Source: Marinomonas mediterranea MMB-1 (GTDB lineage Bacteria > Pseudomonadota > Gammaproteobacteria > Pseudomonadales > Marinomonadaceae). From it: a DNA stretch of 64,000 bases. Location of the stretch: contig NC_015276.1 in assembly GCF_000192865.1 (NCBI RefSeq), positions 4,458,501 to 4,522,500 of the forward strand, given 5' to 3'. A model generated the notes under the pieces. It was not told the DNA's origin. It did not search any database and saw only the letters and a list, made by a program, of their open reading frames with translations. Both the position numbers and the translations under genes were made by a program. Positions 37,190 through 46,769 of the stretch are shown piece by piece; within the stretch, counting starts at the first letter, position 1, and the number at the start of each line of letters is the position of its first letter.

Positions 37190-38113
37190 TCATTCAAGCC
37201 ATTCATCAAGCACGGCTTCTAATTTCGTAAGTTGCTCTTTATGCTTTGCTTGATTCTTAGCTAACTTGTCTAGGTTTTGCAGTTTCCAGCGTATAGCGGG
37301 GAGGTTTGCTACATCAGGGTAATCAAACAACGTCCAATCGGGATTTCCTTGCTTGAAGGACAATAAAAACGCACGATCTTCTTTGGTAAAGTGTTTTTTG
37401 AGCTCGTTTACCATTTTAGATCTTACAGAAAGTAAATCCTCTAGGTTTACTGGCTCAAAAGTCATTCCGTCAAACTCCGCTTTAAATGTCTCATCAAGTG
37501 GTTGCCAGTTTGGCGCCATAACTTCATTGATAGGTCTTGGATGGCTTAACGCATACGTTATAAACCCAATAAAAATATCTCGAGAAATGCCCTCCTCTAG
37601 AAGTAACGTACGAACATCGAATAAGTCGCGTGGATGTTGGCGGTCCATTGCAGCACATAGCTTTCCACCATAAAGGTCAGGCAGGCTAACCACCGAAATT
37701 TCCGCATAGCCATATTCTTCTTCGACTAACTCTTGTACTGGCAAGTTATTCGGTTTATGCAGCGTACCTCTTGCTACCGGAGACACTTCAATTTTGATTG
37801 TTGCATTAAGGCTCGTTACAACAATACGAAGTTCATCTACTTTTTGATCCTGTAACACAGCTCGTGTATCTGGTTGAGCATTGATGAGATCTACGATCCT
37901 TTTAAGCGCTGCTTTTACATTTTCTAGGGCTTCAATTCTGGGCTCAAGAGGGAGATATGCAAGATCGATATCTACAGACAATCGAGGAAAATTCCTCACA
38001 AACAGGTTTATAGCCGTACCGCCTTTTAGTGCAAATACAGACTCTGTTGCGACGATAGGTAACATTCTAATAAGCAATGAAAGCTGCTTGTAGTAAGGGC
38101 TCTCTCTATCCAT
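37190..38113 (-). CDS. abiEii: AbiEii-type nucleotidyltransferase toxin
   Basis: This 307-residue protein is the toxin of a type IV AbiE-like pair; related toxins (MenT) modify tRNA. Motif I is KGGTAINLF (residues 30-38) with the metal-binding SVDID (46-50), motif III is KIEV (107-110) and motif IV is DLYGGKLCAAMDRQHPRD (146-163). All key residues appear present, so it is probably active. It overlaps the antitoxin gene by 8 bp. Phage-defence or stress roles are known for the family. Confidence 0.9.
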   Translation of the reverse strand: MDRESPYYKQLSLLIRMLPIVATESVFALKGGTAINLFVRNFPRLSVDIDLAYLPLEPRIEALENVKAALKRIVDLINAQPDTRAVLQDQKVDELRIVVTSLNATIKIEVSPVARGTLHKPNNLPVQELVEEEYGYAEISVVSLPDLYGGKLCAAMDRQHPRDLFDVRTLLLEEGISRDIFIGFITYALSHPRPINEVMAPNWQPLDETFKAEFDGMTFEPVNLEDLLSVRSKMVNELKKHFTKEDRAFLLSFKQGNPDWTLFDYPDVANLPAIRWKLQNLDKLAKNQAKHKEQLTKLEAVLDEWLE

Positions 38114-38897
38114 TTCTTTGTTCTTCTTGTTTTGCTAAAAATTTTTCTGGAACCGTTATTTGGTAACGTTCATCCAATCGCCCTTTCTCCACGACCTGAC
38201 GCTTTCCAGAGCCTAATCCTATCTTCGTTTCATCGAGGCGTTGAACCCACTGATGGTCATAAAAGTGGCAAAGAAACAAGAACACCCTATTGGTTTGGAC
38301 TGAACGACTGCGCTCAAGCAAGGATTGCACCTTTCTAGGACTAAGATTTACCAACCCTTGGAAAAGCTCTGCGGCATGCTCAAACGAAATTAGCTTTCCG
38401 ATTGCGTCAACAACTTCATAAGCGGCAAGCTCTGGACAACTGGCTTTTAGTGCTTTCCCCTTAACCATGATCACCTTCAGATCCTTTTCAGGAACAATTT
38501 CAAGCTTATGGTTGCCACAATAAAACCAATTTTGATCAGGGAATTCACGAAACCATTTAGGCAATGATTGCTTACTCTTCACTCCAACCCAAACCTGCTC
38601 TTTGCCAACTGATAGGTAATGACTCAAACCTTGATGCGTCAAGCTACCTAGTCCAGCGAGATGAACTGGGAGGCGCAGCTGTATATCCGTTGCTTGTAGA
38701 GCTTCCGTCCAATCTGGCTTGCTGTCGCCGTTTGCACTTGGACGATAATAAACACCTGAAGATAACTTCATAAGCCAGCCACTCTTTGTATACTTTTGAG
38801 CTAACGAATAGCTTATTCCGTTCTCAGTCAGCCATTGTTGTAACACAAGAGCACCAGGAGAGGTATGGGTAACCAGCCAGTTTATTTTTAAAGACAT
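38106..38897 (-). CDS. abiEi: AbiEi-type antitoxin/repressor
   Basis: This 263-residue protein is the antitoxin and autorepressor of the AbiE pair. It starts with a winged-helix region (LVLQQWLTENGISYSLAQKY and SGWLMKLSSGVYYRP) followed by the larger antitoxin domain. ATG 38897 was used; an in-frame TTG four codons earlier has no ribosome site. The order antitoxin then toxin with overlapping ends is the standard arrangement. AAAGTA-type sites upstream (38908-38913 and near 38970) may be its operators. Confidence 0.85.
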   Translation of the reverse strand: MSLKINWLVTHTSPGALVLQQWLTENGISYSLAQKYTKSGWLMKLSSGVYYRPSANGDSKPDWTEALQATDIQLRLPVHLAGLGSLTHQGLSHYLSVGKEQVWVGVKSKQSLPKWFREFPDQNWFYCGNHKLEIVPEKDLKVIMVKGKALKASCPELAAYEVVDAIGKLISFEHAAELFQGLVNLSPRKVQSLLERSRSVQTNRVFLFLCHFYDHQWVQRLDETKIGLGSGKRQVVEKGRLDERYQITVPEKFLAKQEEQRNG

Positions 38898-38906
38898 TAT
38901 TAAACC

Positions 38907-38919
38907 CAAAGTACGAATA
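38907..38919. repeat. 13-bp direct repeat bracketing the AbiE module (right)
   Basis: This exact copy of CAAAGTACGAATA (also at 37171-37183) sits just upstream of the antitoxin start, in what should be its promoter. Confidence 0.7.
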
Positions 38920-39109
38920 TTATGCCTATTTTAAACCACAAGTTTACTATAATAAATTCTTTAATACCTAAAGTATAAAAAAGTTGCATATTTCAAACCA
39001 ATATTCAAAAGCGACTAAGAGTGTTAATTGTAGTAGGTCATAAGGTTCTGCTTACTGAACAAACGTAGCACACGTAAAGTTTTGACATGGTTAAACATTT
39101 CCTCCCAAA

Positions 39110-40888
39110 CTAAGCCACAATTTTATCTCGTCCGGTATTCTTAGCCTGATACAGCTTTTCATCGGCTTCGGTTATTAGTGTTTGTGGGGCGTGCGATGCG
39201 CTGTTGTTGCGGTAGGCAATGCCAAAGCTCATGGTGATGTGATGATTTTCACAAACAGGTCTTTCTAAAAAAGCTTGTCGAACCTTGTTTAGCCTCGATA
39301 GGATCTCTTCCTGCGACATGCCAACCATCACGAGGGCAAACTCTTCTCCTCCGTATCGGGCAACGATATCGTGCTGTCTGACTTGGCTTTTTAGGACATC
39401 TGCAACCACTTGCAGCGCTTGATCTCCCACTGTATGGCCGAACAAGTCGTTGACGCGTTTAAAGTGATCAATGTCGCATATCACAAACGCAATGGACCGC
39501 GATTGTTGCTGGGCGGTCAATAGAGCTCGATCAAATCCCACGTTAAAACCGCGTCTGTTATAGAGGCCTGTCAGTTCATCCTGATTACTTTGCTCTAGCA
39601 GATGTTCGTTTTCGTATTTTAAATCAGAGGTTCTTTGCGCGACTTTCTTTTCTAAGTTTTGCATGATGTCCGATAGGTCGTGCGCCATTACTCTTAGCCC
39701 TTGGCTCAGAGAATCGATCTCACGAATGGGACTCAAAGGGTTAGGTAAACGTGTAATACTCTCGAACTTGCTGTCCTTCGCGGCGTTGTTCAGCGCTCGA
39801 ATGGGCTTGCCAATATGGTGGGCAATCAATGAACCGATCAACGCAATGGAAATAAATAACCCTAAAGTAATCAATAGGATGGAATTCGAATACTCAGTGA
39901 GTAAGCGATAGTAGTAAGACTGGGGGATGAGAACACCTATTAACCATTTCTTACCATGTGGCAGTGCAATAGCGTGAACATGGTATAGATAATGTTCCCC
40001 GTCCACGTCGAGTGTATGGGCTCCCATCACAAGTTGTTTACTCGCAATTTGAAAGGCTTTGCTTTCATGTGTCTTTAGCGAAACACGCGTCGTTACGCCG
40101 TCTTCGGTACGGTAGAGTTCGCCGCTTTTCGAGGTCGCTATCAAATCACCATTTTCTTCGGCCAAAAACGCATACGAATTGTCACCAAGTTCAATGGATT
40201 TTAAAAATTTATCGAGCTCTATCAAGGCCACACTGGTCGCGGTCACGCCCAATAAGTTTCCTTGCTGATCATAAACGGGAGCGGACAGACCCACCCCCAG
40301 TGTTTTATACCCATAGTAAGGCGCAACGTCACTCCACACGGCGTCGCCCTGCTTTACCGCATCGGTATAAAACGGACGTTTTCTCGGATCATAACCATCG
40401 TAAGGAGGCGCACTTGTGATTTTTTCGCCAAAATATTGGCGCGGATCATATTCAAAACCTTCAAGAGAGAAAGGCTTCGTAAGGTAATTTGATGTGAGGT
40501 GGTGATCAGTTTGACCAAAAGGATCGCGCACGGACGCTATATACTTGCCGTCACGTTCTGCTGCAAACGAAATAAAGCTCATGTAGGTGTAGGGAACCGC
40601 CTGCTCATAAAAGCGGCCTGCAACGTTTGATAGATCATTGAGCTGATTAGGTCGAAACGAAAACGCCTTACGGTTTATCTCGACAATATCGTTTAACGGT
40701 GCGATGAAGTCGACAACGCGATCGTAGACTCTGTTTTCAACTTCTTTGATGTAATGTAAGCCAACGCCATCGGCGACATTCGAAACGGTGACAGTAGAGA
40801 AATAGTACATGATGCCACCAGCAAACAGCATCAATACGATAAAAGGAATTACTATGAGTCGGCGTAATGAGATCAATACCACGAACAA
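39110..40888 (-). CDS. Membrane diguanylate cyclase with Cache-type sensor
   Basis: This 592-residue inner-membrane protein has a first helix (about residues 9-33), a large periplasmic dCache-like sensor with the family PYYGYKTLGVGLSAPVYD segment, a second helix (about 335-358), a HAMP-like linker and a C-terminal GGDEF domain with intact GGEEF near residue 511. It is predicted to make c-di-GMP in response to a small ligand. The start is uncertain: the first usable codon at 40888 is TTG, and a GTG lies two codons later. No EAL domain is present. Confidence 0.88.
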   Translation of the reverse strand: MFVVLISLRRLIVIPFIVLMLFAGGIMYYFSTVTVSNVADGVGLHYIKEVENRVYDRVVDFIAPLNDIVEINRKAFSFRPNQLNDLSNVAGRFYEQAVPYTYMSFISFAAERDGKYIASVRDPFGQTDHHLTSNYLTKPFSLEGFEYDPRQYFGEKITSAPPYDGYDPRKRPFYTDAVKQGDAVWSDVAPYYGYKTLGVGLSAPVYDQQGNLLGVTATSVALIELDKFLKSIELGDNSYAFLAEENGDLIATSKSGELYRTEDGVTTRVSLKTHESKAFQIASKQLVMGAHTLDVDGEHYLYHVHAIALPHGKKWLIGVLIPQSYYYRLLTEYSNSILLITLGLFISIALIGSLIAHHIGKPIRALNNAAKDSKFESITRLPNPLSPIREIDSLSQGLRVMAHDLSDIMQNLEKKVAQRTSDLKYENEHLLEQSNQDELTGLYNRRGFNVGFDRALLTAQQQSRSIAFVICDIDHFKRVNDLFGHTVGDQALQVVADVLKSQVRQHDIVARYGGEEFALVMVGMSQEEILSRLNKVRQAFLERPVCENHHITMSFGIAYRNNSASHAPQTLITEADEKLYQAKNTGRDKIVA

Positions 40889-40988
40889 TCAGCCTTTTCT
40901 ACAACAGAGTAAATTAACGTTATTCTATTTTCTTACACATTCTGACCATCCGTGTTTAGATATTGTAAATACCCTATAATAGCCTGCT

Positions 40989-41021
40989 AGCTTAGAAAAT
41001 AGCGAATCTATTTCCTAAGCT
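40989..41021 (-). terminator. Hairpin downstream of the TrmH-type gene
   Basis: AGCTTAGAAAATAG pairs with CTATTTCCTAAGCT (one mismatch) around a 5-nt loop, 40 bp past the gene end. It lacks a clear T run. Confidence 0.5.
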
Positions 41022-41060
41022 CCGACCTGACTTAAAGATAAAAATTAAATGTGTATTCAG

Positions 41061-41783
41061 TTAACGCTGACGTTCGTAAATACTAAGGTTTACAGCGGTC
41101 GCAAGGTTCAAAGACTCAATCAAGCCAACACCCGGAATGGTAAATGGTTTGGCATTCAGCGCTTCAAGCTTATCTCTAGGGACGCCACGCGCTTCGTTAC
41201 CAAAAATATAGCAATCGCAGGCTTTGAATTCTGGTGAGCTTAATGGTTCACCGTCCATGTCAAGACAGCCGATCTTAGCGAAACGCTCAGGTAACGTATC
41301 GATGGACACGTCTAACTCCATTGGCACGTGAAACACGGCTCCCATGCTAGAGCGAATCACTTTCGGGTTAAACGGGTCCACACTGCCAGGGCTGAGTAGA
41401 CAGCGAACACCACCAAACCAAGCTAGTGATCGAAGAATGGTCCCCAGATTACCTGGGTCTTGTATCTCATGCAGATAAACTGCGGCCAACGTATTGTTTT
41501 GCTCAGGTTGAATCGCTGCCATGGGGACAACAGCAAGAATACCTTGCGGTGTTTTTGTGCCTGCAATGGTCGCCATTTGACGCTCTGTGACATCTTGTTT
41601 TTCAAAACGAGTCGACCAATCCTGATAGGCTGGCGTGACGTAGAGCTTGGATGCGTTCAAGGCAGGGTTATTTTGAGCTGCTTTTTCCAGCTCAAGTACC
41701 AAATGCTCTCCTTCTACTAGACAGTGTCCCAGCTCCTGACGGTACTTTTTTTGATGCAGCTTTTTGACGTTGTCTAGTTTCAT
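41061..41783 (-). CDS. TrmH/SpoU family RNA 2'-O-methyltransferase
   Basis: This 240-residue SPOUT methyltransferase modifies a ribose in tRNA or rRNA. The three family motifs are LHEIQDPGNLGTILRS, IFGNEARGVP and ESLNLATAVNLSIYE. An N-terminal substrate-binding part precedes them. ATG 41783 (MKLDNVKKLHQKKYR) was chosen because it matches the usual N-terminus; a longer frame adds 32 unrelated residues. A degraded partial copy lies at 62280-62575. Confidence 0.9.
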   Translation of the reverse strand: MKLDNVKKLHQKKYRQELGHCLVEGEHLVLELEKAAQNNPALNASKLYVTPAYQDWSTRFEKQDVTERQMATIAGTKTPQGILAVVPMAAIQPEQNNTLAAVYLHEIQDPGNLGTILRSLAWFGGVRCLLSPGSVDPFNPKVIRSSMGAVFHVPMELDVSIDTLPERFAKIGCLDMDGEPLSSPEFKACDCYIFGNEARGVPRDKLEALNAKPFTIPGVGLIESLNLATAVNLSIYERQR

Positions 41784-41971
41784 AATATATAAGGGAGCAA
41801 TAGTTTTGGAGGCTGCATTATACCTACCCATTGGCCGTAAGTCAGTGTTCTTATCAAGGCGCAGAACACCAAAAGACAAGGGGACAGACTCTCTAACACC
41901 CTACCCACATTTCACTCTAATTGAGGTACAATGAGCACCTTAATTCACAACGAAAGTAATACGGCACTCTC

Positions 41972-42592
41972 ATGGCGCGATCCAAAAGCAGCAACCGTTG
42001 GCTAGATGAACATGTCAACGACCCTTACGTTAAACAAGCTCAGGTTGATGGCTACCGTTCCCGAGCGAGCTATAAGTTATTAGAATTAAACGATAAGGAT
42101 AAGTTGATCAAGCCCGGAAATTTGGTGATGGATTTGGGGTCTGCACCTGGCGGTTGGTCGCAAATCGCATCGAAGCTCGTTGGCAACAAGGGCAAGGTGA
42201 TCGCGTCGGATATTTTACCGATGGACTCGCTCGCAGGCGTTGAGTTTATTCAAGGTGACTTTACTGAACAAAGTGTGTTTGATGAGATCATGGTGGCCGT
42301 TAACGGCGCACCTGTTGATGTCGTAGTCTCTGATATGGCACCTAATTTGAGCGGTATTGCTTCGTCGGATCAAGCGTCTTCAATCTATTTGGTTGAGCTC
42401 GCACTGGACATGGCAACGCAGGTGTTAAAACCCAAAGGCAGTTTTGCTGTAAAGGTGTTCCATGGCGAAGGCTACGACGCGTTCGTTAAAGAGGTACGTA
42501 AACACTTCCAAACGGTTGTGGTTCGCAAGCCAGATTCGTCTCGCGCTCGTTCGCGTGAAGTCTACCTTGTTGGTAAAGGGTTTAAAGGCTAG
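41972..42592 (+). CDS. rlmE: 23S rRNA (U2552) 2'-O-methyltransferase RlmE
   Basis: This 206-residue FtsJ-family enzyme methylates the ribose of U2552 in 23S rRNA. Recognisable features are SYKLLELNDKDKL (with the first catalytic Lys), the SAM motif MDLGSAPGGWSQ, VVSDMAPNLSG (catalytic Asp), FAVKVF (catalytic Lys) and RSREVYLVG (catalytic Glu). It is a single gene here, not next to ftsH. Confidence 0.96.
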   Translation: MARSKSSNRWLDEHVNDPYVKQAQVDGYRSRASYKLLELNDKDKLIKPGNLVMDLGSAPGGWSQIASKLVGNKGKVIASDILPMDSLAGVEFIQGDFTEQSVFDEIMVAVNGAPVDVVVSDMAPNLSGIASSDQASSIYLVELALDMATQVLKPKGSFAVKVFHGEGYDAFVKEVRKHFQTVVVRKPDSSRARSREVYLVGKGFKG

Positions 42593-42695
42593 CGACTGCG
42601 CCTAGAACACATAGCGACTTCACCCAAAATAAATGGCTATCGCAGCTAAAACAATCGACATTACTTTTTATTCATTCCCGAAGGCACACCATTAA

Positions 42696-43763
42696 ATGAA
42701 CTTTAAAACTTCAATTCGGATCAATAAATACATCAGCGAAAGCGGCTTGTGTTCAAGGCGTGAAGCCGACCGATTTATCGATCAGGGGAGTGTCTTCATC
42801 AATGGTAAACGCGCCGGAACGGGCGATCAGGTCTCTCCCGGTGATCTTGTCAAGGTCAACGGTCAGATCATCGAACCGCAAGAAGCCGAAGACCTGATTT
42901 TTATCGCGTTAAACAAACCCGTTGGCATTGTCAGTACAACGGAATCCAGCGAGCCCGCCAATATCGTCAGCTTCGTCAAACACGGTGCTCGAATCTTCCC
43001 GATCGGCCGCCTCGATAAGGACTCTCAAGGCCTGATCTTTTTGACCAACAATGGCGATCTGGTGAATAAGATTCTACGCGCCGCAAATAACCATGAAAAA
43101 GAATATCTGGTTACCGTGAACAAGCCCATCACTCAGGCCTTTATCGACGGCATGTCAGGCGGCGTTCCGATTCTTGGGCAAGTCACTAAAAAATGTAAAG
43201 TGGTGAAAGAGTCGACCTATGTATTCAATATCACGCTGGTACAAGGTCTAAACCGCCAAATCCGTCGCATGGCTGAGCATTTTGGCTATGAAGTAACGCG
43301 CCTTGAACGCATCCGCATTATGAACGTCTCGCTCAAAGGGCTTGCTCTTGGAGATTGGCGCGACCTAACACAAAAAGAACTGCAAACGCTTGTGAAACTG
43401 ACGGAAGACTCAGACACAACCAACCCGCCCGCAAAGAACCCACGAAAGCCAAAACCACAAGGCAATCGTCACTCCGGCAACAGAGAGTCGGGCAACCGTC
43501 GCTCTGACACGCGCGATGGAAAAAACAACGGTGGCGCGAGACGCGGCGGCCGACCCTCAGCACCGGGGAAAGGCAAGCCGGGAAGTTCAAAACCGTCTAA
43601 TTCCAAACCGGGAAGTTCAAGACCAGGAAGCTCTAAACCGCCGCACAGCAAAGGCAATGGTAAACCCGCACCAAAGGGTAAAACAGGAACCGGTGGTAAA
43701 GGCCGGGCACCTGCAGGGCGCAGTGCACCAAAGCCCGCAGGGAAAAGAAAACCGTCGAGATAA
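42696..43763 (+). CDS. rluF: RluF-like 23S rRNA pseudouridine synthase with long basic tail
   Basis: This 355-residue RsuA/RluF-type synthase has an N-terminal S4 domain (SGLCSRREADRFIDQGSVFI) and the catalytic motif GRLDKDSQGLIFLTN. Its RQIRRMAEHFGYEV segment is typical. From about residue 245 on, a 110-residue tail is rich in Lys, Arg, Gly, Ser and Pro, with repeated KPGSS/RPGSS units. RluF of E. coli is shorter (about 290 residues). A fragment of this tail is duplicated at 62589-62735. Confidence 0.88.
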   Translation: MNFKTSIRINKYISESGLCSRREADRFIDQGSVFINGKRAGTGDQVSPGDLVKVNGQIIEPQEAEDLIFIALNKPVGIVSTTESSEPANIVSFVKHGARIFPIGRLDKDSQGLIFLTNNGDLVNKILRAANNHEKEYLVTVNKPITQAFIDGMSGGVPILGQVTKKCKVVKESTYVFNITLVQGLNRQIRRMAEHFGYEVTRLERIRIMNVSLKGLALGDWRDLTQKELQTLVKLTEDSDTTNPPAKNPRKPKPQGNRHSGNRESGNRRSDTRDGKNNGGARRGGRPSAPGKGKPGSSKPSNSKPGSSRPGSSKPPHSKGNGKPAPKGKTGTGGKGRAPAGRSAPKPAGKRKPSR

Positions 43764-43807
43764 CATAGCCAAACATCGAAAATAAACAAGCCAAAGCCGT
43801 TATACGC

Positions 43808-44050
43808 TCAAGCTTCACTCATCCGTTTAACGGGTTTGGCATACTCATTCAGAGAACAGCTTACATCGGCTAACACGTGAGAAAGCACACTGGTCTTCGC
43901 GGCGATCATTCTTTTAGATAGCATAAAGTCTGCTGGGGAATTCATGCATTCTGAAGCAATGACTCTACCGTCGCATAAATACGATAGACTAAATTGAATA
44001 AGTCTATCGTAGTGAATATTAGAACCATCCCGCATCATACCGTCCCAGTA
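43808..44050 (-). pseudogene. Ferredoxin reductase fragment, duplicated copy
   Basis: The minus-strand frame reads the last 60 or so residues of the ferredoxin reductase found at 62775-64000 ([20 protein letters not shown] through VKRMSEA). It is joined directly to an internal piece ([11 protein letters not shown]) by deletion of roughly 750 bp. The DNA is nearly identical to the full gene. The copy is cut off by the IS256-type element. Confidence 0.85.
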
Positions 44051-44063
44051 AGTGTGTCTAACG

Positions 44064-45357
44064 AGGTGCTGTAAAAGTCGCCTCTCTCTCATTAAATGAC
44101 ATTGTTTCGACCAAAAAACAAACCATTTAACAAAAGAGAGACTATGAATCATTTAAAGCTAAACCAAACTCAGATACAAGCCGTTGTTGATCAACTCACA
44201 TCACAACCCGACGGTGTAAACCGGTTGCTAGAGATAGCAATGAACAGTCTAATGAAGGCAGAGCGTAAGCCTATTTAGAGGCAGCAACAAAAGGTAATAA
44301 AGCCAACGGTTACCGTTCTGTGAGTGGCTATGGTGTGGGCGACTCACTATCTTTGCAAATTCCCAGAGATCGCTTGGGAGGCTTTAAACCAACCTTACTT
44401 AAGGTCATGAAAGATCAAGCAGACTCACTCAATGAGCTTTGCTTTGAGCTTTATGCAAAAGGATTGACCACCCGTGATATTGAGTCCATTACCGAAACAA
44501 TATACGGACAACATCTGTCAAAAAGCCAAATATCCCGCATCACTTCCAGCTTATCAGAAGCCATGCAAGCGTTTAGAGAGCGTCCATTAGCTGAGTATTA
44601 TCCTATCATTTATCTTGATGCAACCTTTGTAAAAACGAGGCGTGAACGAGTTTCCAGCGAAGCGTATTACATTGCCCTCGCGGTGTTGCCAGATATGACA
44701 CGTGAGGTAATTGGTATCTACAATGCACCGACAGAATCAGCCAGCGTGTGGAATGAGATCTGCGTTGATTTAAAAAACAGAGGTCTTAAACAATCAGATT
44801 TGTTTGTTATCGATAACCTGACCGGATTAGACAGCACGCTTGAGACGCATTTCAAAGCGCCCATTCAAAAGTGTATTCTACACCTCAAGCGTTCTATCCT
44901 TAACAAAACGAAGAAGCAGCATCGTCCAGAAATGGTCTCGGATCTCAGTGACATTTTTCAGCTAGAGAATCGAGATGATACAAAAGATGCTCTCTTAAAA
45001 AGAGCCAAAGCCATTTCAATAAAGTGGCGGCGTTACTATCCGCATCTAAAGCGGCTAGAGGATGCTGATTGGTTATCTTATTATGCAACGTATCTTAGTT
45101 TTGAATATGATATCCGTAATATAATTTATACAACGAACTGGATAGAGCGTTTAAATAAAGCCTTCAAACGGACGTTGAAAATCCGAAATTCGATGCCTAG
45201 TGTCGAGTCGGTATTAACGCTTTTAAGCAAAGTGGCCATAGATATGAATAGTTCGACTTATCGTCACCCGGTTAGTCGTTTTCAGAAAAGCCACCTGTTT
45301 AAATAAAGAGTGAAACAATGAAATGAGAGAAAAGACACACTTTTTGGGACAGTACCT
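44064..45357 (+). mobile_element. IS256-family insertion sequence
   Basis: The ends AGGTGCTGT (44064) and, read inward from 45357, AGGTACTGT match as imperfect terminal inverted repeats, each followed by a TCTCTCATT box. The flanking bases do not show a target duplication, so the surroundings have been rearranged since insertion. The single transposase gene is frameshifted. Confidence 0.8.
44144..45306 (+). pseudogene. IS256-family transposase with a frameshift
   Basis: The first part (MNHLKLNQTQIQAVVDQLTS to MKAERKP) runs to a TAG near 44276. The rest continues in another frame from about 44268 (LEAATKGNKANGYRSVSGYG). The IS256 DDE residues are visible in IIYLDATFVKTRR, FVIDNLTGLD and TTNWIERLNKAFKR. 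One small indel near 44265 accounts for the break, so it may be recent, or expressed only by frameshifting. Confidence 0.82.
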
Positions 45358-45904
45358 GAATTACATCATTCACTTGGCCGCCAGATAACTCAAAATAGAC
45401 AGGAAGGCCGCCACTATCTACCGCTAAATGTATTTTGGTCGAGTTGTATTTTGGTCGAGTTACCGCCGCGACGTTTTCCTATCGATTACTCAGACGGCAC
45501 TTTAACGCTTGCTCCATCTTGATGAGTTTTAACAATACTTCCGTCGATAAACAGCCATTCAGGGTCATTAAAACGGTTAAGAAACTGAAAAAAAACCTTC
45601 ATTAACCCTTTTTTAACCAGGCATTGAAGCGCCTAAATATCGTGTTCCAAACCCCAAACTCCTTGGGCAAGTCACGCCAAGGGATGCCTGTTCTCATGCT
45701 GTACAAAATACCTTCAAGGGTCATTCTATGTTCAGGTTTGTTATAAACACGCCCCGTTAGGGACATAATTCTTGATAGCAGTGTCCAACTATCATCTGTT
45801 AGCATTAGTCTTGGCATTTGGAGCGGTTACTTTGATTTTTGGCGAAACCATTATAACAGCTCCTCTTGCTGATTATTTTTTATACCACAAAGATCAACAC
45901 GCTC
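45358..45904 (-). mobile_element. IS5-family (IS427-like) insertion sequence, truncated
   Basis: The minus-strand transposase starts at 45817 (MPRLMLTDDSWTLLSRIM, then GIPWRDLPKEFG and FRRFNAWLKKG). After a break it continues as WLFIDGSIVKTHQDG, GKRRGGNSTK and LAVDSGGLPVYFELSGGQVND. It is cut at 45357 by the end of the IS256 element. The upstream terminal repeat GATCAACACGCTC is intact at 45892-45904. Related terminal sequence recurs at 62109-62250. Confidence 0.8.
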
Positions 45905-46644
45905 TAGTGAGCCATTACCTTTTTAAGCACACTTCTAAGCTCAGTCAGATAAGCGCCTTGCTGATGATGTATAAAGAAATGCCCTCCTGCGAACCAATGT
46001 TCATCTATTTTACTCGAAAAGTGTTTTTGCCAATGTTCACTCTGACTGCGGACATCAATACCGTCGTCGATACCATTAAACAAACTTATTGGAACAGGTA
46101 ACTCTTTCACTCCTGACGCAGGACACGTTTCGGCTAGCTTAAAATCACCTTTAATACTGGGTAGGAGCAACGATAACAACTCTTCATCTTCTAGTAACGC
46201 TTTTGGCGTCCCACCCATTTGTCGCAAAATAGCGATAAATTCATCATCCGGCAACTGATGAATATTGTATTTCTGGCGCGGTAAGTGGGGCGCACGACAA
46301 CCGGAGGCGATAAAGTGCAGTGGTAACTCTTTCCGTTCCGAAGAAAGCTGAGTAATAAGCTCAAACGCGATACGTCCACCTAAACTGTGTCCTAGAAACA
46401 CTTTAGGCATTGAAGGCATATTAGAAAATGCAACAACGAGTTTCCTAACAAGTTGTTTCATTTCTGTCACTGGTGCCTGTAGCAATCGCTCACCGCGCCC
46501 GGGTAGCTGTACTCCGTATAGTGCAATATCAGTTCCGATCGCTCCTACCCAGTCAGCAAAAATACGTCCGTGTCCTCCAGCATAAGGAAAGCAAACTAAT
46601 GCTAACTTCGCTTCAGAAGGCTGATTTAAAGGTAAAAAATACAT
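45904..46644 (-). CDS. Type II thioesterase
   Basis: This 246-residue alpha/beta-hydrolase of the GrsT/TEII group removes wrong or stalled acyl groups from carrier proteins, or may release the product. The triad is Ser87 in GHSLGG, an Asp in NGIDDGID (193/194) and His222 in FAGGHFF. It is the last gene of the PKS operon. The stop codon overlaps by one base the terminal repeat of the IS5-type element, so the extreme C-terminus may have been altered by insertion, although the length is normal. A 125-bp gap with an 8-bp perfect stem (GACGAGGG/CCCTCGTC, 46671-46711) precedes it. Confidence 0.9.
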   Translation of the reverse strand: MYFLPLNQPSEAKLALVCFPYAGGHGRIFADWVGAIGTDIALYGVQLPGRGERLLQAPVTEMKQLVRKLVVAFSNMPSMPKVFLGHSLGGRIAFELITQLSSERKELPLHFIASGCRAPHLPRQKYNIHQLPDDEFIAILRQMGGTPKALLEDEELLSLLLPSIKGDFKLAETCPASGVKELPVPISLFNGIDDGIDVRSQSEHWQKHFSSKIDEHWFAGGHFFIHHQQGAYLTELRSVLKKVMAH

Positions 46645-46769
46645 AAAAATCTCAAGATAATGAATAATTAGACGAGGGCTATTTAATAGAAGAGTTTCTT
46701 ACACCCTCGTCAGAAGAGTTCCGCTCGTAAATTTGTACAGCAGAATAGTCTTTTACATCAATGAAAGCC

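Noticed and set aside
43469..43789. Minus-strand Pro/Leu/Gly-rich open frame opposite the rluF tail
   Set aside because: It is the antisense reading of a low-complexity Lys/Gly/Ser-rich tail, with no start signal.
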